This document shows, piece by piece, positions 53,534 through 61,362 of a stretch of 64,000 bases of DNA (position 1 is the first letter of the stretch; each line of letters opens with the position of its first letter). Source of the DNA: an uncultured Desulfatitalea sp. (GTDB lineage Bacteria; Desulfobacterota; Desulfobacteria; Desulfobacterales; Desulfosarcinaceae); assembly GCA_937868765.1 (NCBI GenBank), contig CALMNL010000016.1:53545-117544 (forward strand), read 5' to 3'. The notes below the pieces were generated by a model. It was not told where the DNA came from and did not search any database. It worked only from the letters and a program-made list of their open reading frames with translations. The position numbers were made by a program, and so were the translations under genes.

Positions 53534-54475
53534 ATGGATATAAAGCAGCAAATCAAGGCAACGCTTCAAGAGGCTGAAATTTATCGTTCCCAGGGACTGA
53601 TAACCGAAGCCCACGCAAGGTACCAAAATGCCGTTAAAATTATAAATTCCATAGAAAATTTAAAAAACAAAGATAGCCTGCTGAAAGCGATCACCGAAAA
53701 AATCAAGGCACTCAACATCACCCAGGAGAAGGTCGACAAGGGGCCCACTACACCCGAGTTGTCCAAAAAAGCACAGGACCTGATAAAGAATCTTTTCACC
53801 TTTTCCGATAGTAAGGATGAAGAGACAGCAGCCCTGGAGGGGGCCGTGGCGCTCGCCAAATTCGGCCAGTTCGACCGAGCTCTCAAGGAGCTGAACGGGT
53901 TATTGGCCAAGGATGCGATCCGCGTGGAAGCCGCCAAAAATATCCTGAGATGTTATATGGCATCAACTTCCACGGATGAGGCCATCAACCAATATCACCA
54001 ATGGCACTCAGGGGACCTGTTCCAACCTCAGCAGTTGGAAACGGTGCGCGGCTACCTCGTCGATATTTTACAGAAACGTGGTTTGGAGGCAAACCTGCCG
54101 TCGCCCCTGGGAATGGCCGCGAAGGCGGCCAAGACCGTCGAGCCGGTGATAGATATCGATGCCCCCGCGGAAACCGAAGAGGAGTTCTTGGACATCACCT
54201 CTATTGGGATCACGTTCGATAAAGGGCCCCGTAAAGGCAAAATGGTGGAGTTTGATGTGAATTTTCAATCGGGTAACACGTTGAGCCTGATTATTTCTAA
54301 AAAAGACAACGACTTGATCGATGGTCTCGAAGCTGGAACGAAGTTGAAGGAAGTTCAGTTTTTTTCGCCTATTGCCATCTTCAACGGTGCCGGCGTCGTT
54401 GTTTCCAAAACACAGATCAAAACTGGACCCAAACAAGGTGATTTCTGTTTGGACATCCGAATTGTGAGCACCTAA
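53534..54475 (+). CDS. TPR-like protein of unknown function upstream of MglA
   Basis: A 313-residue cytoplasmic protein. The N-terminal ~170 residues are helical with TPR-like repeats (EAEIYRSQGLITEAHARYQN, ALAKFGQFDRALKELNGLLA, NILRCYMASTSTDEAINQYH). After a linker, the last ~95 residues form a beta-rich domain (ITSIGITFDKGPRKGKMVEF, LKEVQFFSPIAIFNGAGVVV) that looks PilZ-like in outline but lacks an obvious RxxxR motif, so I leave it unassigned. Start ATG follows GAGGAC five bases upstream. It is 29 bases before mglA, so it is likely a partner of that GTPase. Confidence 0.8.
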   Translation: MDIKQQIKATLQEAEIYRSQGLITEAHARYQNAVKIINSIENLKNKDSLLKAITEKIKALNITQEKVDKGPTTPELSKKAQDLIKNLFTFSDSKDEETAALEGAVALAKFGQFDRALKELNGLLAKDAIRVEAAKNILRCYMASTSTDEAINQYHQWHSGDLFQPQQLETVRGYLVDILQKRGLEANLPSPLGMAAKAAKTVEPVIDIDAPAETEEEFLDITSIGITFDKGPRKGKMVEFDVNFQSGNTLSLIISKKDNDLIDGLEAGTKLKEVQFFSPIAIFNGAGVVVSKTQIKTGPKQGDFCLDIRIVST

Positions 54476-54504
54476 TCGGAGCTTTTTTCTAGGAGCCTTA
54501 CACC

Positions 54505-55119
54505 ATGGCGATTTTCAATCTAAAGAAGCGAGAGATCGAGTGCAAGGTGGTCTATTACGGACCTGGGCGCTGCGGCAAAACCACTAACCTGGAGTATATA
54601 TTCAGTTCGTACAAGAAACAGGTCAAGGGGGAGATGGTATCCATCAATACCGAGGGCGACCGTACTTTGTTCTTTGATTTTCTCCCCATCGGTCTCGGCC
54701 AGATCAAGGGGTGCGATGTGCGGGTGCAGCTTTATACGGTGCCGGGGCAGGTCAAATACAGTTCCACGCGGAAGTTGGTACTGCGCGGAGTGGATGGCAT
54801 CGTTTTCGTCGCCGATTCCCTGGAAGTGCGCCGTGAAAAGAATATGCTGTCATTGAAGGACCTGCAGGCCAATTTGAAGGAATACGGCAAGAGCATCTTC
54901 AAGGTCCCCCTGGTAATGCAATACAACAAGCGTGATTTGGCGGAGCAGGGCATCCCCTTGATGTCGATCGAGCAGATGGAAAAGGATCTCAATCGCCAGT
55001 TGAAAGTGCCTTCTTTTCAAGGCAGTGCGGTGAGCGGAGAGGGCGTGGGGGCTACCCTGAAGGAGTGCCTGAAGTTGACGCTTCAATCGCTCCAGAGAGA
55101 ATTTAAATGGGCGCAATAA
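54505..55119 (+). CDS. mglA: MglA-family small Ras-like GTPase
   Basis: A 204-residue MglA, the Ras-like switch that sets cell polarity and type IV pilus or gliding activity in Myxococcus and relatives. P-loop GPGRCGKTT at 19-27, TEGDRTLFFDFLPI (with the MglA-type Thr/Asp region) near 49-62, a PGQ motif (VPGQVKYSSTRK) near 79, and base-recognition QYNKRDL near 140. No MglB-like roadblock gene is adjacent, so the GAP is elsewhere or replaced by a neighbour. Lies between the TPR-like and PATAN-CNB genes with gaps of 29 and 9 bases. Confidence 0.96.
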   Translation: MAIFNLKKREIECKVVYYGPGRCGKTTNLEYIFSSYKKQVKGEMVSINTEGDRTLFFDFLPIGLGQIKGCDVRVQLYTVPGQVKYSSTRKLVLRGVDGIVFVADSLEVRREKNMLSLKDLQANLKEYGKSIFKVPLVMQYNKRDLAEQGIPLMSIEQMEKDLNRQLKVPSFQGSAVSGEGVGATLKECLKLTLQSLQREFKWAQ

Positions 55120-55128
55120 GGCACAACA

Positions 55129-56304
55129 ATGCGAGATAATGCCGTACTGGCAGGCAGCCTTAAATTTCTCGCCTTGGGCGATATCATGCAATTGCTCGGC
55201 GCCAATAGCAGCAGTGGCGTATTGCGCCTCATCAGTCGATATGCCCCTGAACCGGGTTTTATTTATTTTGAAAACGGCAATCCGGTCAACGCCTCCTGTG
55301 GAACCGCCATCGGCCTTGAGGCAGTTTATGCGCTCTTCGGCTGGACCGATGGCGAGTTCGAGTTCACGAAAGAGAACATCGTCAGCCAAAGGGTTATCAC
55401 CAAAAGTCGTATGGGTATAATTTTAGAGGGCTTAAAAATGGTTGATGACGGTCAAGTCAAACGTGTGGGGCCTGGCGCTCCGAGCCGCAAGTCGGCAACG
55501 GCGACGGATTCCGATGCGATTCCCATCGTCAAGGGTCCATTGGTAGACTACATGTATGTGGCCGACGAGGAGGATTTCTTTGACGGCGAATACATCGTCG
55601 AAGAAGGCAAGCACGGAAGCTGGATCTGGGTAATTCTCGAGGGCGTTGTGGAAATCGTTCGCGAAACGCCCGAAGGTCCTCTGCCGATCGTGCGCTTGGG
55701 AGATGGTTCTTTCATCGGCAGCTTATCTTCTTTTCTGATCCAAGGGCACATTCGGACGGCTACCGCGATTGCCGTGGGCAATGTCCAACTGGGTGTTTTG
55801 GACTCTCAGCGCCTGGCCCAGGAATTCGCCAGCCTGACCCCCGAATTCAGAGGATTCCTCGTCAGCCTGGACAAGCGTCTCAAACAGCTCAACGAGCGTG
55901 CCATAGAGTTGCGCCAGAAGCAATTGGACACCTCCGATTTTCTGGATAACAAAAAACCTGTGATGAAACAGGGGAACGTTGAAGAGGAGCTCTACGTCAT
56001 CCGAGAGGGCAGTGCGTCAGTCGTACGCCAGGAAGACTTTGGCAGGATACCACTGGCTCAGCTTTACGCCGGTGATTTCTTCGGTCACACACCCTTCCTG
56101 GACTTCGGGCATGAACCCGAATCTGCCTCGGTCATGGCCACCAAAGAACTCAAGGTGCGCAAGGTGGATGTGGCACAATTTCAGAAAGAGTACAATCAGC
56201 TGTCCACCACATTCAAGAACTTTATCGATAATGTGGCCACCTGCGTCTCAGTGAGCACCAAGGTGGTGTGCAATTATTATAAAAAATTCGGTTTAGGGAA
56301 ATAG
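55129..56304 (+). CDS. PATAN (DUF4388) protein with two degenerate cyclic-nucleotide-binding folds
   Basis: 391 residues. Residues 1-105 are a PATAN/DUF4388 domain (AGSLKFLALGDIMQLLGANS, GVLRLI, FIYFENGNPVNASCG, ALFGWTDGEFEF). Residues about 135-250 and 265-375 look like CNB beta-barrels. In the first phosphate-binding cassette (GDGSFIGSLSSFLIQGHIRT) the ribose Glu is replaced by Ser but the Arg (RTA) is kept; in the second (AGDFFGHTPFLDFGHEPESA) both Glu and Arg are lost. cAMP binding is thus doubtful. Starts nine bases after mglA, so it is probably an MglA effector or regulator. PATAN proteins in cyanobacteria act on pilus ATPase/platform proteins (family knowledge). Confidence 0.88.
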   Translation: MRDNAVLAGSLKFLALGDIMQLLGANSSSGVLRLISRYAPEPGFIYFENGNPVNASCGTAIGLEAVYALFGWTDGEFEFTKENIVSQRVITKSRMGIILEGLKMVDDGQVKRVGPGAPSRKSATATDSDAIPIVKGPLVDYMYVADEEDFFDGEYIVEEGKHGSWIWVILEGVVEIVRETPEGPLPIVRLGDGSFIGSLSSFLIQGHIRTATAIAVGNVQLGVLDSQRLAQEFASLTPEFRGFLVSLDKRLKQLNERAIELRQKQLDTSDFLDNKKPVMKQGNVEEELYVIREGSASVVRQEDFGRIPLAQLYAGDFFGHTPFLDFGHEPESASVMATKELKVRKVDVAQFQKEYNQLSTTFKNFIDNVATCVSVSTKVVCNYYKKFGLGK

Positions 56305-56318
56305 CCCTTGCAACGAAC

Positions 56319-56464
56319 TACAGGCCATCTCAAAATGAAAATTTTGGTTCAAAATCGCGGCGGAGGCAAATGTTAAACCGCAGATATATAATAATATTAA
56401 TAGGATTTAACATTTGCCTCCAACAAAGAGTTTGGGCCAAAAGATTATTTTGAGATGGCTTGTA
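56319..56464. repeat. Nested palindromic element (MITE-like)
   Basis: A ~146-bp non-coding element with two nested inverted repeats. Outer arms 56319-56336 and 56447-56464 pair over 18 positions with one G-T (core GCCATCTCAAAAT). Inner arms 56362-56377 and 56406-56421 are a perfect 16-bp pair (GGAGGCAAATGTTAAA). An AT-rich 28-base loop (56378-56405) lies between. Located 15 bases after the PATAN-CNB stop and 25 bases before the PilZ start. Could be a miniature transposable element or a large bidirectional terminator. Confidence 0.78.
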
Positions 56465-56488
56465 CAAACCCAATCAGGTGAACACGCC

Positions 56489-56842
56489 ATGATAAAGGAA
56501 GAAAAAAGAAAACATTCCCGCATCGATTCCGTGAACTTGCTCAACTACGTCTACTTCGACGAGAATCAAGAGATAGAAAATCAAGGGATGGGACGAACGT
56601 TGAATGTTTCCGAATCAGGGATTCTGTTGGAGACACACAATCCCATCGACACCTCCCACTTTGTTTCCCTGACCATCGGATTCAAGGAAGATGTGGTGGA
56701 TATCAAGGGGAAAGTGATCTATAAAAAAGAGAATGACAAGGGTATGTTCGAATCGGGCATCGAGTTCTTTCAAATGGAAGATAGTGCCCGCGAGACGCTT
56801 CGGCGCTATATCAAAGCTTTTAATGAACAATCATTCGAATAG
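56489..56842 (+). CDS. PilZ-domain protein (c-di-GMP receptor)
   Basis: A 117-residue, single-domain PilZ protein. It has the two c-di-GMP motifs: KRKHSRIDS (RxxxR region, residues about 6-14) and [10 protein letters not shown] (the D/NxSxxG motif, about 49-58). The remaining strands [11 protein letters not shown] and [10 protein letters not shown] fit the barrel. Start ATG at 56489 has AGGTGA upstream; the open frame upstream runs into the palindromic element. Located between the MglA/PATAN genes and purC, 24 bases before purC. Confidence 0.9.
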   Translation: MIKEEKRKHSRIDSVNLLNYVYFDENQEIENQGMGRTLNVSESGILLETHNPIDTSHFVSLTIGFKEDVVDIKGKVIYKKENDKGMFESGIEFFQMEDSARETLRRYIKAFNEQSFE

Positions 56843-56865
56843 CATCAACCATTGAAAGAGGCTCC

Positions 56866-57762
56866 ATGAACAGCACTGTTTCAGAAACAAGTCTGCCCAC
56901 CCTGAATCTGGTTAAACGCGGGAAGGTAAGGGATATTTACGATCTGGGCGATGCCCTGCTCATGGTGGCATCGGATCGCATATCGGCGTTTGATGTGATC
57001 ATGCCCGAGCCCATCCCCGACAAGGGCAAGATATTGAACCAGATCTCTCTTTTCTGGTTCCAGATCATGGCTCCCATTGTCGCCAATCATGTGATTTCAG
57101 GAGACGTGGCTGGTTTCCCGGCCGACTGTAAACCCTATGCCGATCAGCTGGATGGACGTGCCGTGCTGGTCCGAAAAGCCGAACCGTTGCCCATCGAATG
57201 TGTCGTTCGGGGTTATATTTCTGGCTCCGGATGGAAATCCTATAAAGAAGACCAGCGCATCTGCGGCATCACGTTGCCTGCTGGCCTCAAAGAATCGGAC
57301 AAACTGCCCGAACCCATCTTCACCCCTTCCACCAAGGAGGAGGTGGGCGTGCATGACATCAATATTGATTTCGAAGAAACCTGCCGGCGCATCGGCCGTA
57401 AGCTGGCCGAACGCGTCCGCGATCTCTCCCTGGCCATCTACAACAAGGGGGCCAAGCTGGCCCTGGAAAAGGGAATCATCATTGCCGACACCAAGTTCGA
57501 ATTCGGTCGGATAGGCGATGACCTCATCCTCATCGACGAAGTGCTGACACCCGATTCAAGCCGCTTCTGGCCACAGGCGAGCTATCGTCCAGGCGGCTCC
57601 CAGCCCAGTTTCGACAAGCAATTCCTGCGCGATTACCTGGAATCGATCCATTGGAACAAAAAGCCACCGGCACCGCATCTGCCCGATGACGTGATCCTCA
57701 AAACAAGATCGAAATACTTGGAGGCATTGCGCGCCATTACCGGTAGCGACCATGGATTGTAA
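56866..57762 (+). CDS. purC: Phosphoribosylaminoimidazole-succinocarboxamide synthase (SAICAR synthetase)
   Basis: A 298-residue PurC, purine biosynthesis. Seen: [20 protein letters not shown] near the N-terminus, [40 protein letters not shown] near 105, and [14 protein letters not shown] near 225, the SAICAR signature. The ~300-residue length matches the longer (yeast-like) PurC group found in many Proteobacteria. Start ATG has GAGG six bases upstream. Its 3' end overlaps the ParB-like gene by 11 bases. Confidence 0.98.
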   Translation: MNSTVSETSLPTLNLVKRGKVRDIYDLGDALLMVASDRISAFDVIMPEPIPDKGKILNQISLFWFQIMAPIVANHVISGDVAGFPADCKPYADQLDGRAVLVRKAEPLPIECVVRGYISGSGWKSYKEDQRICGITLPAGLKESDKLPEPIFTPSTKEEVGVHDINIDFEETCRRIGRKLAERVRDLSLAIYNKGAKLALEKGIIIADTKFEFGRIGDDLILIDEVLTPDSSRFWPQASYRPGGSQPSFDKQFLRDYLESIHWNKKPPAPHLPDDVILKTRSKYLEALRAITGSDHGL

Positions 57763-58729
57763 TATAGAGTCTGTCTCTCTGTCGCATATCGACGAAGATG
57801 ACCAGCGCTTCAGGATCAACACCCTTGCCGCCATCGATGACATCCGCGATTCGATCCAAAAGATAGGCCTGATCAATGCCCCTACGCTGCTTTCCCGGAA
57901 CAACGATTTTGTCGTTGTTTCCGGGTTCAGGCGTCTTGCGGCCTGCCGTTCACTGGGATGGGATAAGTTGGCCGCCCGCTGCCTGCCTGCCCACGCAGAT
58001 CCGGTTCACTGCGCCTTGATCGCCATTACCGACAACTTCAGCCAGCGCCCTCCCAATCTGGTGGAAACGGCTCGGGCCTGGTGGCTGTTGAACCACGTCG
58101 CTTCTGACCCGGGGGTAGTGATTTCCTTGGCGCATTCCGTCGGAATGCCCATAAATAATGAGTTGGCCGCCAAGCTCCAGCAGGTTTTGCAGATGGCGGC
58201 ACCCCTCCAGCAGGCTTTGATCGGCGGTCATCTCGCCTTGCCCATCGCATTGCGTCTGCACGCCATGGGGGATGACATTGCTGCGGGGGAACTGTCGGCC
58301 CTTTTCCAGGAACTTCAATTGAGCCTCAATCGACAGCGGGAGTTGCTGGAGTGGATCCAAGGCATCGCGGGACGGGAAGGGCTAAAGCTGCAAGAGATAA
58401 TTGCCGCCGACCCGGTGGCGCACTGGCGGCTTGACCCGCAAATGGATAGAGGCCAGAAAGCCCAACTGATTCGCCACTACCTTAAAAAACGCCGCTATCC
58501 TGAAATCACGGCCTTTGAGGAGCGTTACCGGGAAGGGCTGAAAGCCCTGAACATGGCGGAGGGAATGCAACTCGTGGCACCCCAGCACTTCGAAGGCCGG
58601 CAATACACCTTGCAACTGGTATTCAAAAGCGTGAAGGAGCTGCAGCGGTTGTGCCGGGAGGCCGACCGGGTAGCCGCTTCTCCCACCCTTTTGAAGCTGC
58701 TGAATCCGGAGGTCGGGGACCAGCTTTGA
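57752..58729 (+). CDS. ParB N-terminal-domain-like protein, orphan
   Basis: A 325-residue protein. Residues about 1-95 match the ParB/Srx fold: ISHIDEDD-like start, [37 protein letters not shown] (GxRR box), [20 protein letters not shown]. The middle could hold an HTH-like helix set ([20 protein letters not shown]). The C-terminus is helical and unassigned. No parA and no parS-like repeats are adjacent, so a role in chromosome partition is not supported by context; ParB-like CTPase regulators with other roles are known. It starts inside purC (11-base overlap), indicating coupling. Confidence 0.85.
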   Translation: MDCNIESVSLSHIDEDDQRFRINTLAAIDDIRDSIQKIGLINAPTLLSRNNDFVVVSGFRRLAACRSLGWDKLAARCLPAHADPVHCALIAITDNFSQRPPNLVETARAWWLLNHVASDPGVVISLAHSVGMPINNELAAKLQQVLQMAAPLQQALIGGHLALPIALRLHAMGDDIAAGELSALFQELQLSLNRQRELLEWIQGIAGREGLKLQEIIAADPVAHWRLDPQMDRGQKAQLIRHYLKKRRYPEITAFEERYREGLKALNMAEGMQLVAPQHFEGRQYTLQLVFKSVKELQRLCREADRVAASPTLLKLLNPEVGDQL

Positions 58730-58744
58730 CAGCCCGCGATTAAA

Positions 58745-59686
58745 TCACTTCTCCAGGCGAGGCGGCTCCCCATGCAGCAGGGGAGATAGGCAGTTACGGG
58801 TAAAATACTCGATCCCGGTTTTGTTGAAGTGCATGTGATCGTAGAAAAAGCGCTTGTCGTGCATGGTCTCGGCGAGGTTGTAATAGCTGACGTGAGCTTG
58901 CCGGCTTGCCACCTCCTTTAGTTTCTGGTCCACTCGATCCATGCCGGGAAAGTCGGGAATCAGCATGGGCAGCATGACATAGGTGATTCGGCCTCCGTTA
59001 CGCTTCACGAGATCATCGATGCGATCCACGTATGGGCTGTACTTTTCAAACCCGCGGACAGCATATTTGGATAGATAGTGATCCCGGGCCTGATTGATCT
59101 TCTGCATATCGATCATGGGCAGGGTGCCGTCTGTCAACCCCGGTGCACCATAGCGCGAAATGGCCGCCCAGTCTTTGACTGCGATCATCTGAAGGTAGGA
59201 CGCGATGCGATCCATCGGATAGAAATCGCCAATCAGCCTGGCCAGAATAAAAAGCTCGAAAGGTTCGTCGCGCAGGAAAAAATCGTTGTCTTCGTTGTTG
59301 ATTGGAGAGAAGAAAACCCATGGATCCACCAGGTAAACGACCTGGTCGGCCCGGTTGCCACGGTGGTAGAAATACGAAAGATGCAGTTCGGCCGGCATCA
59401 ATCCGCCACCGCCCCCCTTGGAAAGGTTCATCACCCTGCATCCCAGTATCTTCTCCAGCATCAGGTGGTTGCCGTCTCTCGATAACACCCGCCCCCGGGA
59501 TGTTCCCAGCAGTACCAGTCCATACTGTTCGTTTTCACCCATGGCCAGGAGATTGGATTCGGTTTCCCAGTTGGGCATGTGTACCTGCCGATTTCGTCCC
59601 GAGAAAAAAGCAAGCACACCGGTCAACAATAGGGCGTTGAGCAGAATGAAAACGAACAATTTCAGGACGAATCTTTTTATCTGCAT
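58745..59686 (-). CDS. SGNH-hydrolase-like membrane-anchored acyltransferase partner (DltD/AlgX-like)
   Basis: A 313-residue protein with one N-terminal membrane helix (FVLKLFVFILLNALLLTGVL). The periplasmic domain has SGNH features: VLLGTSRGR near residue 62 with the candidate nucleophile Ser, NLSKGGGGG near 90, and FYDHMHFNKTGIEYF near 290 with the Asp-x-x-His pair. It starts 16 bases after the MBOAT gene, on the same strand. Such pairs transfer acyl groups (usually acetyl) from a membrane donor to extracellular polymers, as AlgI with AlgJ/AlgX or DltB with DltD. Start ATG at 59686 has a weak ribosome site, consistent with coupling to the upstream gene. Confidence 0.84.
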   Translation of the reverse strand: MQIKRFVLKLFVFILLNALLLTGVLAFFSGRNRQVHMPNWETESNLLAMGENEQYGLVLLGTSRGRVLSRDGNHLMLEKILGCRVMNLSKGGGGGLMPAELHLSYFYHRGNRADQVVYLVDPWVFFSPINNEDNDFFLRDEPFELFILARLIGDFYPMDRIASYLQMIAVKDWAAISRYGAPGLTDGTLPMIDMQKINQARDHYLSKYAVRGFEKYSPYVDRIDDLVKRNGGRITYVMLPMLIPDFPGMDRVDQKLKEVASRQAHVSYYNLAETMHDKRFFYDHMHFNKTGIEYFTRNCLSPLLHGEPPRLEK

Positions 59687-59702
59687 ACCGGGTTTTTCAG
59701 GG

Positions 59703-61145
59703 TTAGAATTGAAAGTAGATAAACTCCTGCCGAACTCCGAAAATGGTGGCAATGGCCACGGCCCAGAGGGAAAGCGTATAGACCGACCAACGCAGCGGTA
59801 GGGGCCAGCGTTCCAGATAAGCATACAGCTTTATCCGCCGCTCTTTCAAATCCGAAGCTGTCAGGATCAGGATGAGCAGGATCGAAAGCAGAAAAGAGGA
59901 CGGGCCGACCACGGCGATTCCCATTTGATTCGGATCGATCAGAAACATGTGGCCGATCCATTGGAACGCGTCTACCGCGGAATTGGAACGAAAAAAGACC
60001 CAGGCCAGGCAGACCAGGGTCCAGGTGATGCCCGCTTGCACCATTTTGTGGCCGGTGCTGTTTCTGTCCCGAAAGAGGCGGTCGGCAAGGCGTTGCTGGA
60101 AACCATCGGTCATGTATTCGAGCACCAGGCAGCCGCCGTGAATGGCACCCCAGATGATAAAAGTCCAGTTGGCGCCATGCCACAGACCGCTGAGCGTAAA
60201 GGTGATCATCAGGTTGGCATACCAACGCCACCGCGCCACGCGTCGACCGCCCAGGGGTATGTACACATAATCCCGGAACCAGGTGGATAGGGATATGTGC
60301 CAGCGCTGCCAGAATTCACGCATCGATTTGGCGAAATAGGGGAGATTGAAATTCTCCATGAGCTCGTAGCCCATGATTCGGGCGGCCCCCCGGGCCATGT
60401 CCGTATATCCCGAGAAATCGCAGTATATTTGCACCGTGTAGAAGACGGCCGCAAATATCAGCGGAAACCCGTGATAGCTGTCCAGGTGGCCATACACCTG
60501 GCCGACGTAAACCGCCAGATGATCGGCGATCACCACCTTTTTAAAAAGCCCCCAGAGCATCAGGCGCAATCCTTGTACAACGCGCGGGTAGTCGAAAGGC
60601 GGTGCCTTTTTGAGCTGGGGCAGCAGTTGCTCGGCCCTTCCGATGGGGCCCGCCAGAATCTGGGGCCAGAAAGCCACAAAAAGTGCGAACAGGCCCAGGT
60701 GACGTTCGGGCTGGACCCGGCCGCGGTACACATCCACGGCATAGCCCGTGGACTGGAAGAGATAGAAAGAGATGCCGATGGGCAGCACGAGGTCGAGGAT
60801 CGGCGCGCCTGCAAATACATTCCAGGCACGCAAGGCTTCATTCAAAGAACGGCTGAAAAAATTAAAATACTTGAAGAAGAATAGCGTTCCGATATTGATG
60901 GTCAGGCAACTCACCAACAGGATTTTTTTGCGTTTCGGATCGGAATTGGCCACCATGCCCAGGGCTGCCAGGTAGGTTACCAGCGTCGCCCCCATCAACA
61001 CCAGAACATGCTCCGCCCGCCAGGCCATATAAAAATAGTAGCTGGACGCCAGCAGGGGGAGCCAGCGGCGGCGCGGGGGCACCACAACCAGCAGCGCCGA
61101 GACGATGAGAAAGAAAATGGCGAAATGAACTGAGTTGAAAAGCAT
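59703..61145 (-). CDS. MBOAT-family O-acyltransferase (AlgI-like)
   Basis: A 480-residue membrane protein with about 11 helices. MBOAT landmarks: PIGISFYLFQSTGYAVDVYR near 120, FAAVFYTVQIYCDFSGYTDM near 225-245, REFWQRWHISLSTWFRDYVY near 275, and the catalytic His in LSGLWHGANWTFIIWG near 320. It moves acyl groups across the membrane to the SGNH partner encoded next. Start ATG at 61145 gives the family N-terminus MLFNSVHFAIFF; a much longer open frame upstream to 61580 covers the divergent gene and is rejected. Divergent from the beta-helix gene with a 217-base gap. Confidence 0.95.
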   Translation of the reverse strand: MLFNSVHFAIFFLIVSALLVVVPPRRRWLPLLASSYYFYMAWRAEHVLVLMGATLVTYLAALGMVANSDPKRKKILLVSCLTINIGTLFFFKYFNFFSRSLNEALRAWNVFAGAPILDLVLPIGISFYLFQSTGYAVDVYRGRVQPERHLGLFALFVAFWPQILAGPIGRAEQLLPQLKKAPPFDYPRVVQGLRLMLWGLFKKVVIADHLAVYVGQVYGHLDSYHGFPLIFAAVFYTVQIYCDFSGYTDMARGAARIMGYELMENFNLPYFAKSMREFWQRWHISLSTWFRDYVYIPLGGRRVARWRWYANLMITFTLSGLWHGANWTFIIWGAIHGGCLVLEYMTDGFQQRLADRLFRDRNSTGHKMVQAGITWTLVCLAWVFFRSNSAVDAFQWIGHMFLIDPNQMGIAVVGPSSFLLSILLILILTASDLKERRIKLYAYLERWPLPLRWSVYTLSLWAVAIATIFGVRQEFIYFQF

Positions 61146-61362
61146 CGCTACGCCGTTCAGTGCCGGTGAGTACAAATACCAGCCACAATTGTCGGCACAC
61201 GTTGGGTGCCAGCGCCGACCGGGCACCGGCGCTATAGATAGTTCCGAGAAAGGTGTCAAATGGAAAAATTTTGACAAGCGCCCTTGAATATGATGATTTC
61301 GTGCGTTCGCCCGTCTGCATCCGTGGGCGATCCAAGGCATAACCCGACAGGGAGTTGGGATT

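Noticed and set aside
57752..58729. Chromosome origin/partition locus based on the ParB-like gene
   Set aside because: No parA, parS, dnaA or gidA-type neighbours; the flanking genes are purC and an acyltransferase.
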